DNA from: Comamonas serinivorans
GTDB lineage: Bacteria; Pseudomonadota; Gammaproteobacteria; Burkholderiales; Burkholderiaceae_C
DNA length: 64,000 bases
Assembly (NCBI RefSeq): GCF_002158865.1
Contig: NZ_CP021455.1
Location: 1,116,001 to 1,180,000 of the forward strand
Direction: 5' to 3'
The stretch's first letter is position 1, and each line of letters opens with the position of its first letter. A model generated the notes under the pieces. It worked only from the letters and a program-made list of their open reading frames with translations. It was not told the DNA's origin and searched no databases. The position numbers and the translations under genes were made by a program. Shown one piece after another: positions 43,643 to 52,889 of the stretch.

Positions 43643-44080
43643 ATGAACCAGGCATCCCTTCGCAGCGCATCGAGCGGCGGCTCCGCCGCCGCGATGCCGG
43701 CTCGCCGTCAGCGGCTGGCCGGCTGGCTGCTGCTGGCCTTGCTGTGCCTGATGCCGCTGCAATTCAGTTGGGCGGCCGTGGCCCGCTATTGCCAGCACGA
43801 GGCCGTGGCCCCGGCTCAGCAGCCCCATGCCGGGCACCACAGCCACGAGCACCGGGCGCAGGTGGCGGGCGTGGTGTCCAGCCTGCCCGATGCGGATTGC
43901 CACTACTGCCATGCCTCGGTGGCGCCGTTCGTGATCTCGCAGTACGCGCAGCAGGCGCCCAGTGTGCCGCCCCAGCAGCGGCTGCAGTCCCCCAACCCCG
44001 CTTTCCCTGGCTGGATTCCGCCCGGCATCGACCGCCCCAATTGGCCTTGGACCGACCGTTCCGGCATGGCGGAGGCTTGA
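43643..44080 (+). CDS. czcI: CzcI-like periplasmic metal-resistance protein
   Basis: 145 residues. The N-terminus LAGWLLLALLCLMPLQFSWAAVARYCQHEA is the CzcI-type signal and start of the mature part. His-rich HAGHHSHEHRAQ and Cys/His pair DCHYCHA look metal-binding. CzcI lies at the head of czc operons in Cupriavidus, as here (61 nt before czcC), and is thought to modulate the efflux system. The symbol rests on the N-terminal pattern and position. Confidence 0.75.
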   Translation: MNQASLRSASSGGSAAAMPARRQRLAGWLLLALLCLMPLQFSWAAVARYCQHEAVAPAQQPHAGHHSHEHRAQVAGVVSSLPDADCHYCHASVAPFVISQYAQQAPSVPPQQRLQSPNPAFPGWIPPGIDRPNWPWTDRSGMAEA

Positions 44081-44140
44081 GCTTGCTTTGACCTTGGCCA
44101 TGTCGGATTCACGTTGGTTCGAGACTGAACGGAGAATTCG

Positions 44141-45463
44141 ATGGGCAAAGTTCGTGTGCCGCTCGCCTGGTTGGCGTGTGCGGCCTTGGCCGGCAATGCG
44201 CTGGCGGATGAGGGTCGGCTGGGGGATGCAGCACCCCCTGTGCGAGGCGGGTTGAGCGAGCCCGCCCCTGCGCCCGCGACGGGCGCAGGGCTGGACCTGG
44301 CGACGGCGTTGCACCGCGCCGAGGCGCGCAGCCCCGACATGGCGGCCTCACAGCTGGAGGCGGAGGCGACGCGCCACGAGCTGGCGCAGGCGGGTGTTCG
44401 GCCCAACCCTGAACTGGGGGTGGACGTGGAGGACGCGAACCGTCGCCAGCGCACGACCACCGTGCTGCTGAGCCAGCGCATGGAGCTGGGCGGCAAGCGC
44501 GACGCGCGGGTGCAGGCCGCGCGCAAGGCCAGCGAGCTGGCCACCGTTCAGACGCAGCAGCAGCGCGTGGAAACGCGTGCGGCGGTGACCCGCGCGTTCT
44601 TCGACACCCTGATCGCGCAGGAGCGCGTCCAGCTGGCGCAAGAGGCCTTGAACCTGGCGCAGCTCGGCGCCGCGGTGGCCGACAAGCGCGTGCAGGCGGG
44701 CAAGGTGTCGCCGGTCGAGCTGACCCGGGCCCGTGTGGCCCAGGCGCAGACGCGCATGGCGCTGACCCAGGCGCAGGGCGAGCTGCAGACCAGCCTGCAC
44801 GCGCTGCATGCGGCGCTGGGCGGCGACACCCGCGTGGAACGGGTGGAAGGCAAGCTGTTGCAGGTGCCCACCTTGCCGGCGTTGCCGGCTGTGCTGGATA
44901 CCGCCGAGCGGGCCCCGGCGCGGCGCAAGTCGGCCCTGGACGTCGAGCGCTGGAGCGCCGTGGCGGCGGTTGAGCGCAGCCTGCGCACGCCCGATGTCAC
45001 GCTTTCGGTCGGCATCAAGCGTGAGCGCGAGAGCGCTCGCAACCAGGTGATGCTGGGCGTCTCCATGCCGCTGCCGCTGTTTGACCGCAACCAGGACAAC
45101 GAGCTGGCCGCGCTCCGGCGCCGGGACAAGGCGGAAGAAGAAGCGCGCGCGCTGGCGCTCAGGCAGCGGGCGGATCTGCTCTCGGCCCATCAGCGCTGGG
45201 CCAGCGCCACCGAGGTCGTGGCGCTGATGCGCCAGGACGTGCTGCCCGGTGCCGAAAGCGCGTATGCGGCTGCCACGCGGGGCTTTTCGCTTGGCAAGTT
45301 CAGCTACCTGGAGGCGCTGGACGCCCAACGCGCGCTGCTGGAGGCGAAAACCCAGTACCTCACCGCCCTGGCGGATGCCTACCGCGCCGCCAGCGATGTC
45401 GAGCGCCTGATCGGTGAGCCGCTGTTCGGCACTGCCGCCCCTTCCACGACCACGCCGAAGTAA
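44141..45463 (+). CDS. czcC: Outer-membrane efflux protein, TolC family (CzcC)
   Basis: 440 residues. Signal peptide MGKVRVPLAWLACAALAGNALA; two outer-membrane efflux domains with long coiled coils: LATALHRAEARSPDMAASQLEAEATRHELAQAGVRPNPEL, LSQRMELGGKRDARVQAA, and the second repeat LSVGIKRERESARNQVMLGVSMPLPLFDRNQDNELAALRRR. It forms the outer-membrane duct of the metal RND pump with CzcB and CzcA, encoded just downstream (4 nt and 10 nt gaps). Confidence 0.92.
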   Translation: MGKVRVPLAWLACAALAGNALADEGRLGDAAPPVRGGLSEPAPAPATGAGLDLATALHRAEARSPDMAASQLEAEATRHELAQAGVRPNPELGVDVEDANRRQRTTTVLLSQRMELGGKRDARVQAARKASELATVQTQQQRVETRAAVTRAFFDTLIAQERVQLAQEALNLAQLGAAVADKRVQAGKVSPVELTRARVAQAQTRMALTQAQGELQTSLHALHAALGGDTRVERVEGKLLQVPTLPALPAVLDTAERAPARRKSALDVERWSAVAAVERSLRTPDVTLSVGIKRERESARNQVMLGVSMPLPLFDRNQDNELAALRRRDKAEEEARALALRQRADLLSAHQRWASATEVVALMRQDVLPGAESAYAAATRGFSLGKFSYLEALDAQRALLEAKTQYLTALADAYRAASDVERLIGEPLFGTAAPSTTTPK

Positions 45464-45467
45464 CGCC

Positions 45468-46787
45468 ATGAACCGCCTTTTTGTTTCGACCCAACGCGGC
45501 CTCGCGCGCGCACACCTGCTGATGATCGTGGCCCTGCTGATCGTGGGCGCCGTGACGGCGCTCCTCATCCTGCGGCCGGCTTCGGGTCCCTCTGGCGCCG
45601 ATGACCATGGCCATGGTCATGGTCACGGAAAAGCGGGGCATGCCAAGGGTGACGCCACGGCGTCCCGCGCCGGGCATGACGAGCACAGTGACGACGACCA
45701 CCGCGAACACGGCGACGAGGCGCAGCCCGCCAAGCCGTCGCCCGCCGCTGCGCCCGAGCAGGAAGTCGTGGCGATGACCGATGCCCAGATTCAGGTCGCC
45801 GGCATCGAGATCGCGCGCAGTGCGCCGGCCCCGTTGCAGACGGTGCTGACGTTTCCGGGCGAGATCAAGTTCAACGAAGACCGCAGCGCGCACATCGTGC
45901 CGCGCACGCCGGGCGTGGTGGAGGCCGTGCACGTCGAACTGGGACAGCCGGTGCGCAAGGGCCAGGTGCTGGCCGAGATCGCCAGCACCACCGTGTCCGA
46001 CCTGCGCGCCGAGCTGCAGGCCGCCAGCCAGCGCACCGCCCTGGCGCGCAGCACCTACGAGCGCGAACGCCAGCTGTGGCAAGAACAGATATCGCCCGAG
46101 CAGGACATGCAGCAGGCCCTGCAGGCGCTGCGCGAGGCCGAGATCGGCGTGGCCAACGCGCGCCAGAAGCTGCTGACGCTGGGCGCTGCAGCCACCGGTG
46201 CCGGCGGCGGGCGCGTGGCCTTGCGTGCGCCCTTCGAGGGCATCGTGGTGGACAAGCACCTGACCCTGGGCGAAGCGGTGCAGGAGAGCACCAACGCCTT
46301 CACCGTGGCCGACTTGTCCACGGTCTGGGCCCAGCTGAACGTGCCGGCGCGCGAGCTGGAGCAGGTGCGGGTCGGCGAGCTGGCCACCGTGCGCTCGGGC
46401 GCTTCCGGCGCCACCGCTCAGGGTCGCATCGCCTACGTCGGGGTGCTGATTGGCGAGCAGACGCGCACGGCGCCGGCGCGCGTGACCCTGCCCAACCCGC
46501 AGAACGCGTGGCGCCCGGGCCTGTTCGTCAACGTCGAAGTGGCCACGGGACACAGCCAGGCCCCGGTGACGGTGAGTGAAGCCGCGATCCAGACGCTGGA
46601 CGGCAAGCAGGTGGTGTACCTGCGCGTGCCGGGCGGCTTCCGGGCTCAGCCGGTGGAGCTGGGCCGGCGCAGCCAGGGCCGCGTCGAGATCGTCCAGGGC
46701 ATGGTGGCGGATCAAGCCCACGCGGCCCAGGGTAGCTTCACCGTCAAGGCCGAGCAGGGCAAGGCCGAAGCCTCGCACACGCACTGA
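45468..46787 (+). CDS. czcB: RND efflux periplasmic adaptor (CzcB)
   Basis: 439 residues. One N-terminal membrane anchor (LLMIVALLIVGAVTALLIL), then a His/Asp-rich segment, DDHGHGHGHGKAGH and HDEHSDDDHREHGDE (about 45-85), that probably binds the substrate metal. The adaptor body follows: FPGEIKFNEDRSAHIVPRTPGVVEAVHVELGQPVRKGQVLAEI (lipoyl-like), a coiled hairpin, and ALRAPFEGIVVDKHLTLGEAV. It links CzcA to CzcC across the periplasm. Five bases separate it from czcC. Confidence 0.93.
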   Translation: MNRLFVSTQRGLARAHLLMIVALLIVGAVTALLILRPASGPSGADDHGHGHGHGKAGHAKGDATASRAGHDEHSDDDHREHGDEAQPAKPSPAAAPEQEVVAMTDAQIQVAGIEIARSAPAPLQTVLTFPGEIKFNEDRSAHIVPRTPGVVEAVHVELGQPVRKGQVLAEIASTTVSDLRAELQAASQRTALARSTYERERQLWQEQISPEQDMQQALQALREAEIGVANARQKLLTLGAAATGAGGGRVALRAPFEGIVVDKHLTLGEAVQESTNAFTVADLSTVWAQLNVPARELEQVRVGELATVRSGASGATAQGRIAYVGVLIGEQTRTAPARVTLPNPQNAWRPGLFVNVEVATGHSQAPVTVSEAAIQTLDGKQVVYLRVPGGFRAQPVELGRRSQGRVEIVQGMVADQAHAAQGSFTVKAEQGKAEASHTH

Positions 46788-46797
46788 AGGAGTCCCG

Positions 46798-49700
46798 ATG
46801 TTTGAACGCATTCTTCGGTTCGCCATCGAGCAGCGATGGCTGGTGCTGCTGGCCGTGTTGGCCATGGCGGGCCTGGGCTTCCACAACTACCAGCGGCTGT
46901 CCATCGACGCCGTACCGGACATCACCAACGTCCAGGTCCAGATCAACACGGCGGCACCTGGGTACTCCCCCCTGGAGACCGAGCAGCGCGTGACGTTTGC
47001 GGTCGAGACCGTGATGGCGGGCCTGCCGGGTCTGGAGCAGACGCGCTCGCTGTCGCGCTACGGTCTGTCGCAGGTGACCGTGATCTTCCAGGACGGCACG
47101 AACATCTTCTTTGCCCGCCAGCTGGTCAACGAACGCCTGCAGTCGGCCGCCGGCCAGTTGCCCGAGGGCATCCACCCGCAGCTCGGGCCCATCTCGACCG
47201 GCCTGGGCGAAATCTTCCTGTGGACCGTGGAGGCGGAGGAGGGGGCCACCAAGCCCGACGGGACGCCCTACACCGCAATCGACCTGCGCGAGATTCAGGA
47301 CTGGGTCATCAAGCCCCAGTTGCGCAACGTGCCCGGGGTGACCGAGATCAACACCATCGGCGGCTACGCCAAGCAGTTCGAGGTGGCGCCGCAGCCCGAG
47401 CGGCTGGCCGCGTACGGCCTGTCGTTGAGCGACCTGGTGAACGCGCTGCAGCGCAACAACGCCAACGTCGGCGCGGGCTACATCGAACGTCAGGGCGAGC
47501 AGTACCTGATCCGCGCGCCGGGCCAGGTGGCCAGCCTCCAGGACATCCGGAACATCGTGGTGAGCAGCCAGGGCAGCACGCCCGTGCGCATCGCCGACGT
47601 GGCTGAAGTGGGCCTCGGCAAGGAGCTGCGCACGGGCGCGGCCACCGACAACGGGCGCGAGGTCGTGCTGGGTACGGTGTTCATGCTGATCGGCGACAAC
47701 AGCCGCACCGTGGCGCAGGCCGTGGCTCGCAAGATGGCGGAGATCAACCAGAACCTGCCGCCCGGCGTGCAGGCCATCACGGTGTACGACCGCACGGTGC
47801 TGGTGGACAAAGCCATTGCGACGGTCAAGAAGAACCTGTTCGAAGGCGCGTTGCTGGTGATCGCGGTGCTGTTCCTGTTCCTGGGCAACCTGCGGGCGGC
47901 GCTGATCACGGCGCTGGTGATCCCGCTGTCCATGCTGTTCACCTTCACCGGCATGGTGAACCAGAAGGTCAGCGCCAACCTGATGAGCCTGGGCGCGCTG
48001 GACTTCGGGATCATCGTCGACGGTGCCGTGGTGATCGTGGAGAACTGCGTGCGTCACCTGGCGCATGCCCAGGCCCGGCTGGGTCGGCCGCTGACGCGCA
48101 CCGAGCGCTTGCATGAGGTGTTCGCGGCAGCCAGGGAAGCGCGCCGCCCGCTGCTGTACGGCCAGCTCATCATCCTGGTGGTCTACCTGCCCATCTTTGC
48201 GCTCTCGGGGGTGGAGGGCAAGATGTTCCACCCCATGGCCTTGACCGTGATGCTGGCGCTGCTGGGCGCCATGATCCTGTCGGTCACCTTCGTGCCGGCG
48301 GCGGTGGCGCTGTTCATCGGCAACTCGGTGGCGGAGAAGGACAACCGCCTGATGACTTGGGCCAGAAAGGGGTATGCACCACTTCTCGATTGGGGAATGA
48401 ACGCAAAAGCGGTGATGCTCACTGCAGCGGCCGTGGCGGTGGCGTTGAGCGCCTTGTTGACCACGCGCTTGGGCAGCGAATTCATGCCCAGCCTGAACGA
48501 GGGCGATTTCGCCGTGCAGGCCTTGCGCATGCCGGGCACCAGCCTGAGCCAGTCGGTGCAGATGCAGCAGCAGATCGAGACCACGCTGATCGAGCAGGTG
48601 CCCGAAATCGAGCGCGTGTTCGCGCGCACGGGCACCGCCGAAGTGGCGGCCGATCCCATGCCGCCCAACATCTCGGACGCCTACGTCATGCTCAAGCCCG
48701 AGTCCGAATGGCCGGCGCCCCAGCGCACGCGCGACGAAGTGGTGGCCGCGGCCCAGGCGGCGCTGGCCGAGCTGCCGGGCAACAACTACGAGTTCTCGCA
48801 GCCGATTCAGCTGCGCTTCAACGAGCTGGTGTCGGGCGTGCGTGCCGACGTGGCGGTGAAGGTGTTCGGCGACGACATGGCGGTGCTGAACGACCAGGCA
48901 CGGCGGATCGAGGCGGTGCTCCAGGGCATTGCCGGCGCTTCGGAGGTCAACGTCGAGCAGACCACGGGCCTGCCGATGCTGACCGTGCGCATCGACCGCG
49001 AGGCCATCAGCCGCTATGGGCTGAACGTGGCCGATGTGCAGGACACCGTGGCCACCGCGCTGGGCGGGCGCGAGGCCGGCACCCTGTTCCAGGGCGACCG
49101 CCGCTTCGACATCGTGGTGCGCCTGCCCGAGTCGGTGCGCAGCGACCTGGAGGCGATGCGTCGCCTGCCCATCCCGCTGCCGCGGTCGGGCGACGGGCCG
49201 GTGCGCTTCATCCCGCTGTCCGAGGTCGCGGCGTTCGAGCTGGCGCCTGGCCCGAACCAGGTCAGCCGCGAGGACGGCAAGCGCCGCGTGGTGGTCAGCG
49301 CCAACGTCCGCGGCCGCGACCTGGGGGGCTTTGTGCGCGAGGCGCAGGCGGCGCTGAACGCCCAGGTCAAGCTGCCAACGGGCTACTGGCTGGACTGGGG
49401 TGGTCAGTTCGAAAACCTGGCCTCGGCGGCCACGCGCCTGCAGATCGTGGTGCCCATGGCCTTGCTGCTGGTGTTCGTGCTGCTGTTCATGATGTTCGGC
49501 AACGTGCGCGATGGCCTCATCGTGTTCACCGGCATCCCGTTCGCGCTGACCGGCGGCATCCTGGCACTGTGGCTGCGTGGCATGCCGTTGTCCATCACCG
49601 CAGCGGTGGGCTTCATCGCGCTGTCGGGCGTGGCGGTGCTCAACGGCCTGGTGCTGATCGCCTTCATCCGCACCCTGCGCGAGGCAGGCGCCTCGGTCAG

Positions 49701-49953
49701 CCAGGCGGTGCGTGACGGTGCGCTGACGCGGCTGCGTCCCGTGCTGATGACGGCGCTGGTCGCCTCGCTCGGCTTCGTGCCCATGGCCATCGCCACCGGC
49801 ACGGGGGCCGAGGTGCAACGCCCCCTGGCGACGGTGGTGATCGGCGGCATCCTGTCGTCGACCGCCTTGACGCTGCTGGTGTTGCCGGTGCTCTACCAGC
49901 TGATCCACCGGCGTGACGACGGGCCAACGTCACCTTCACCCCTCAAGGCATGA
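46798..49953 (+). CDS. czcA: Heavy-metal RND efflux pump (CzcA)
   Basis: 1051 residues, 12 membrane segments. Exports Zn, Co or Cd from the periplasm (or cytoplasm) with protons. Signatures: RFAIEQRWLVLLAVLAMAGLGFHNYQRLSIDAVPDITNVQVQINT, and the transmembrane-4 motif GALDFGIIVDGAVVIVEN (about 400-417), the D-F-G-x-x-x-D-G-A-x-x-x-x-E pattern of heavy-metal RND proteins. The ATG has GGAG nine bases upstream. Codons about 523-544 (48364-48426) are strikingly A/T-ended and rare for this genome (AGA, GGG, GCA, CCA, CTT, GGA, AAA, ACT), and this is the stretch that resembles hairpin repeat R16. The protein still reads through normally (WARKGYAPLLDW...). Confidence 0.95.
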   Translation: MFERILRFAIEQRWLVLLAVLAMAGLGFHNYQRLSIDAVPDITNVQVQINTAAPGYSPLETEQRVTFAVETVMAGLPGLEQTRSLSRYGLSQVTVIFQDGTNIFFARQLVNERLQSAAGQLPEGIHPQLGPISTGLGEIFLWTVEAEEGATKPDGTPYTAIDLREIQDWVIKPQLRNVPGVTEINTIGGYAKQFEVAPQPERLAAYGLSLSDLVNALQRNNANVGAGYIERQGEQYLIRAPGQVASLQDIRNIVVSSQGSTPVRIADVAEVGLGKELRTGAATDNGREVVLGTVFMLIGDNSRTVAQAVARKMAEINQNLPPGVQAITVYDRTVLVDKAIATVKKNLFEGALLVIAVLFLFLGNLRAALITALVIPLSMLFTFTGMVNQKVSANLMSLGALDFGIIVDGAVVIVENCVRHLAHAQARLGRPLTRTERLHEVFAAAREARRPLLYGQLIILVVYLPIFALSGVEGKMFHPMALTVMLALLGAMILSVTFVPAAVALFIGNSVAEKDNRLMTWARKGYAPLLDWGMNAKAVMLTAAAVAVALSALLTTRLGSEFMPSLNEGDFAVQALRMPGTSLSQSVQMQQQIETTLIEQVPEIERVFARTGTAEVAADPMPPNISDAYVMLKPESEWPAPQRTRDEVVAAAQAALAELPGNNYEFSQPIQLRFNELVSGVRADVAVKVFGDDMAVLNDQARRIEAVLQGIAGASEVNVEQTTGLPMLTVRIDREAISRYGLNVADVQDTVATALGGREAGTLFQGDRRFDIVVRLPESVRSDLEAMRRLPIPLPRSGDGPVRFIPLSEVAAFELAPGPNQVSREDGKRRVVVSANVRGRDLGGFVREAQAALNAQVKLPTGYWLDWGGQFENLASAATRLQIVVPMALLLVFVLLFMMFGNVRDGLIVFTGIPFALTGGILALWLRGMPLSITAAVGFIALSGVAVLNGLVLIAFIRTLREAGASVSQAVRDGALTRLRPVLMTALVASLGFVPMAIATGTGAEVQRPLATVVIGGILSSTALTLLVLPVLYQLIHRRDDGPTSPSPLKA
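48370..48419. repeat. Candidate hairpin repeat R16 inside czcA
   Basis: GGTATG at the left and GATGCT at the right, 50 bp apart, with TCGATT and AACGCAAAAGC between; the latter is close to AACGCAAAGC in R12. It is in frame within czcA and matches a run of rare codons. Degenerate, so uncertain. Confidence 0.4.
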
Positions 49954-50128
49954 CGAGAGGATCGATCTGGTAACCCCCAGGGTTCAGAGCCCGCGCCAGC
50001 CACTGATGCACACGTGCGGATCAACGTGTGAGGTTTCTGCCACAAGTGCGTGGCAGTCGCATCAACGCAACATAATGCAACATACCGCGCCCTGAATCCT
50101 TAGGCCAGATGACAGATGGGAATGAATC

Positions 50129-51232
50129 GTGAGTAAACATCGATTGTTGATTGCATCTTTGGGATTGGCCCTGAGTCCTGTGGCCTTGGCCGCGACCCAG
50201 GACTTCACCAGCCCGGGGTTCCATGGCTTCACGGTGCCGGCTGGGGTGACCTCCATCCAGGTGGAAGTGGCAGGTGCAGGCGGTGGGGCGGGTTCTGGCT
50301 TCACGTTTCGAGATGTGCCCGGAGCGCCGCCATACATGATTGGGGTGTTTCCTGGAGGCAGTGGCGGCGCGGGCGCACGGGTCACCGCCACCTTGACCGT
50401 GGTGCCGGGCGACCTCCTGGAGATCGTCGTTGCAGATGGTGGCAAAGGGGGCTCGCTCCATCGAGCTGATGCGCCGGTCGGAACGGGGGCTGGGGGATCT
50501 GGCAGCGGATCGGGGGGGGCAACCACGAACGCGGCATATCCAGACCCGGGTTCGAACACGCGCAGCATGGCGGGCGGCGGCGGAGGTGGCGCTTCGTCGC
50601 TGTCCATCGGTGGCACGTTCATTCGAGCCGGCGGCGGCGGCGGGGGCGGCGGTGCATTTCAAAGCCAGGCCACCGTGTCGACCGCAGAGTCTGGGGCGAA
50701 TGGGCTGCAGCCCGCTGTATCGACCGCCAGTTGCATGAGCCCCGGCGATGGTTCTGATGGGACTCACTCACCCCTGTTGGTCGAGAACGGGGCCTACCTC
50801 AACACCGGATCAGGCGGGGGCGGGGGAGGGGGCTATCTGGGGCAAGTCGGAGCCGGCGGGATCACCCCCGGCTTGCTGTTTGACTTCGGACCTCCGGTGG
50901 TGGAGTTTGCACCCACCGGCGGGGGCGGTGGCGGCTCGTGCATTCATGTGAATGGCACGCGCCAGCTCTCCAACGTCAATTCGGATGTCCAAGGGGGCTC
51001 GGGTGGCGTCGCAGATTCAGACCCGATTTTGATCACAGACTTCTTTGACGGCATCGTGTCGCCCCCCATTGATGGCTCCGCTGGCTGGGTGAGGTTGACC
51101 TTCTCCGATGCGCCTGTCGTCACGCCCCCTGCGCCTGCGCCGGTGCCGGCTTTGGGGATGGCTGGCGTGGTCTCCCTCTCGGCCTTGATGCTCGGGATGG
51201 GCGTGTTTCGCCGACAACGCCTCAACCCCTGA
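50129..51232 (+). CDS. Glycine-rich exported protein with C-terminal sorting signal
   Basis: 367 residues from a GTG. Signal peptide HRLLIASLGLALSPVALA, then FTSPGFHGFTVPAGVTSIQVEVAGAGGGAG and many Gly runs (GGGGGGASS, GGGGGGGGAF, GGGGGGGGY), the pattern of proteins with poly-Gly-II-like or adhesive folds. The C-terminus PAPVPALGMAGVVSLSALMLGMG then FRRQR is an IPTL/PEP-CTERM-like anchor. Codon use is more A/T-ended than the neighbours, hinting at transfer. Function unknown. The same class of signal is seen at 32605-33468. A 175-base gap from czcA shows only a weak hairpin. Confidence 0.65.
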   Translation: MSKHRLLIASLGLALSPVALAATQDFTSPGFHGFTVPAGVTSIQVEVAGAGGGAGSGFTFRDVPGAPPYMIGVFPGGSGGAGARVTATLTVVPGDLLEIVVADGGKGGSLHRADAPVGTGAGGSGSGSGGATTNAAYPDPGSNTRSMAGGGGGGASSLSIGGTFIRAGGGGGGGGAFQSQATVSTAESGANGLQPAVSTASCMSPGDGSDGTHSPLLVENGAYLNTGSGGGGGGGYLGQVGAGGITPGLLFDFGPPVVEFAPTGGGGGGSCIHVNGTRQLSNVNSDVQGGSGGVADSDPILITDFFDGIVSPPIDGSAGWVRLTFSDAPVVTPPAPAPVPALGMAGVVSLSALMLGMGVFRRQRLNP

Positions 51233-51491
51233 AGTCATGGGCGGTTGGGTGCGCTTCAGGTGAGCGTGGCGGTTGCCCAAGTGAGCTGTCGATGGCGAGC
51301 GGAGGCACATCGCTCGGCACAGCCCTGCAATCGGTTCAGGGGTCAGCGCGGCCAGCCAACCCTATACGGCAGGTCGCAGCCGATGACGGGCGGCACTCAT
51401 CGGGGCGTCTCGCCCTGAGCGCCAGGGCGGGCGATCTTGAGCAGTCCGAGACCGATGTTTTCATGGCCGCAGCCAACGCGCCTGCGATGGG

Positions 51492-51541
51492 GGGTATGAG
51501 GGGATTTTCGTTTTCATATGAACGGCAACTGCGCGATACTG
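51492..51541. repeat. Hairpin repeat R17
   Basis: Arms GGGTATG and GATACTG; inner TTTTCGTT and AACGGC. It lies in the gap between the glycine-rich gene and the EI24 gene; the rest of 51233-51738 holds no supported gene. Confidence 0.7.
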
Positions 51542-51738
51542 CTGCAGCTTGTGACTTGAATAGGGCGAATCCCGGTGGCGAGCCGAACTGATTTCGATGG
51601 CCCCTCTCGTTGCGCCGCAGGCTGCGCCACAGGGGGCAACCCCTCGCGATGCCCGCCTGTTTCCCCGCATGGCGGGGGGGCGTGCGGGCCGGATGTGGAT
51701 GATGCAGGCCCTGACATGGCCCTTCGATCGAACCCCTC

Positions 51739-52605
51739 ATGACCCGTGTGCTTCGCAGTTTGAGACTGGCCCTGGCCGACCTTTTGCGCCCGCGCACCTG
51801 GGCTTACGTGGTGCTGCCCATCCTGCTTCTGGGGCTGCTCGTGGGCGGCGTCAGCGTGCTGTTCTGGGACGAAGCGAGCTCGGGCTTGCTGCGTTGGCTG
51901 TCGGGCTGGGCCATGGTGGAGGCGGTGCAACACCACATGACGCGCTGGTTTGGCCACGCCGCCTGGCTGGGCGACGTGGGCGGCGTGTTGGTCGGGCTGA
52001 TGCTGGCCATGGCCTTGTACACGGTGGCGCTGCTGTGCGCGGTGGTGGTGGCGTCGGCCGTGCTGGCGCCGCTGGTGGCGCGCGATGTGGCGCGGCGTCG
52101 CTTTGGGGGCCTGGCGCGCCGTGGCGAGACCACGTTCTGGCAGTCGGTCGTCTGGTCGGCTTCGGCGCTGGCGCGGGCGATGCTGTACCTGCTGATCAGC
52201 CTGCCGCTGTGGTGGGTGCCGGGTGTCCATTTCATCGTGCCGCCCTTGATCTGGGGCTGGCTCAACGCCCGCGTGATGGGCTTCGATGTGCTGTCCGACT
52301 TCGCGACCGGGCTGGAGTTGCGCGAGCTGCTGCGCACCAGGCGCCGCGATCTGGTGCTGATGGGTGTGGTGACCGGGTTGCTCGGCGCGGCTCCGGCGGT
52401 GGTGTGGGCGTCGGGGCTGCTGTTCGCGGCGTTCTTTGCCGTGCTCATGCCGTTGGCGGCCATGATTTACATGGCCGTGCTGGTGTTCACAGCCCTGTGG
52501 TTTGCCCATTACACGCTGGATGAGTTGCAGCTGCTGCGCGATAAGAATGGGAGTACGGCGGTGTTTCCGATTCAAAATAAATCGAAGCTGGCGAATACTG
52601 CCTGA
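51739..52605 (+). CDS. EI24/CysZ-like membrane protein
   Basis: 288 residues with about five membrane segments. MTRVLRSLRLALADLLRPRTWAYVVLPILLLGLLVGG, LARAMLYLLISLPLWWVPGVHFIVPPLIWGWLNARVMGFDVL and DLVLMGVVTGLLGAAPAVVWASGLLFAAFF fit the EI24 family (PF07264), which includes the sulfate-uptake protein CysZ; this member lacks clear CysZ specificity, and the function is unknown. The last 17 codons (STAVFPIQNKSKLANTA) are read from hairpin repeat R18, so the natural end was probably near DELQLLRDK. Confidence 0.8.
   Translation: MTRVLRSLRLALADLLRPRTWAYVVLPILLLGLLVGGVSVLFWDEASSGLLRWLSGWAMVEAVQHHMTRWFGHAAWLGDVGGVLVGLMLAMALYTVALLCAVVVASAVLAPLVARDVARRRFGGLARRGETTFWQSVVWSASALARAMLYLLISLPLWWVPGVHFIVPPLIWGWLNARVMGFDVLSDFATGLELRELLRTRRRDLVLMGVVTGLLGAAPAVVWASGLLFAAFFAVLMPLAAMIYMAVLVFTALWFAHYTLDELQLLRDKNGSTAVFPIQNKSKLANTA
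52551..52600. repeat. Hairpin repeat R18
   Basis: Arms GAGTACGG and AATACTGC; inner CCGATT and AATCG, a compensated variant. It overlaps the 3' end of the EI24 gene. Confidence 0.7.
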
Positions 52606-52889
52606 TAAGGCTTTTCAAGCCTGGCCAAGCGGTCGTGGATTGACGCGGCGCGGACAGGTGCCCTGCTGCGGCAGGATTCGCAGGCGTCCTCCTGCGCCGT
52701 TCAGTCCGATGGCGTCGGCGGTGCAACCGTGGCCCTGCGCTGGCGGCCTTGGCGCTGCGCGTGATGTCCGTGTCGCTTCGCCGCTGCATGCGATGGCACC
52801 GGGGCGGAGGCCGCTGACCCCGGCCGCGTCCGGCGCGATGGGGCCAGAATGCGGGCGGTTCATTCCCTTTCTGCTGCCCATCGCCTGCC

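Noticed and set aside
46744..49908. 1054-codon open frame antisense to czcA
   Set aside because: Shadow of the czcA frame, no start context or family likeness.
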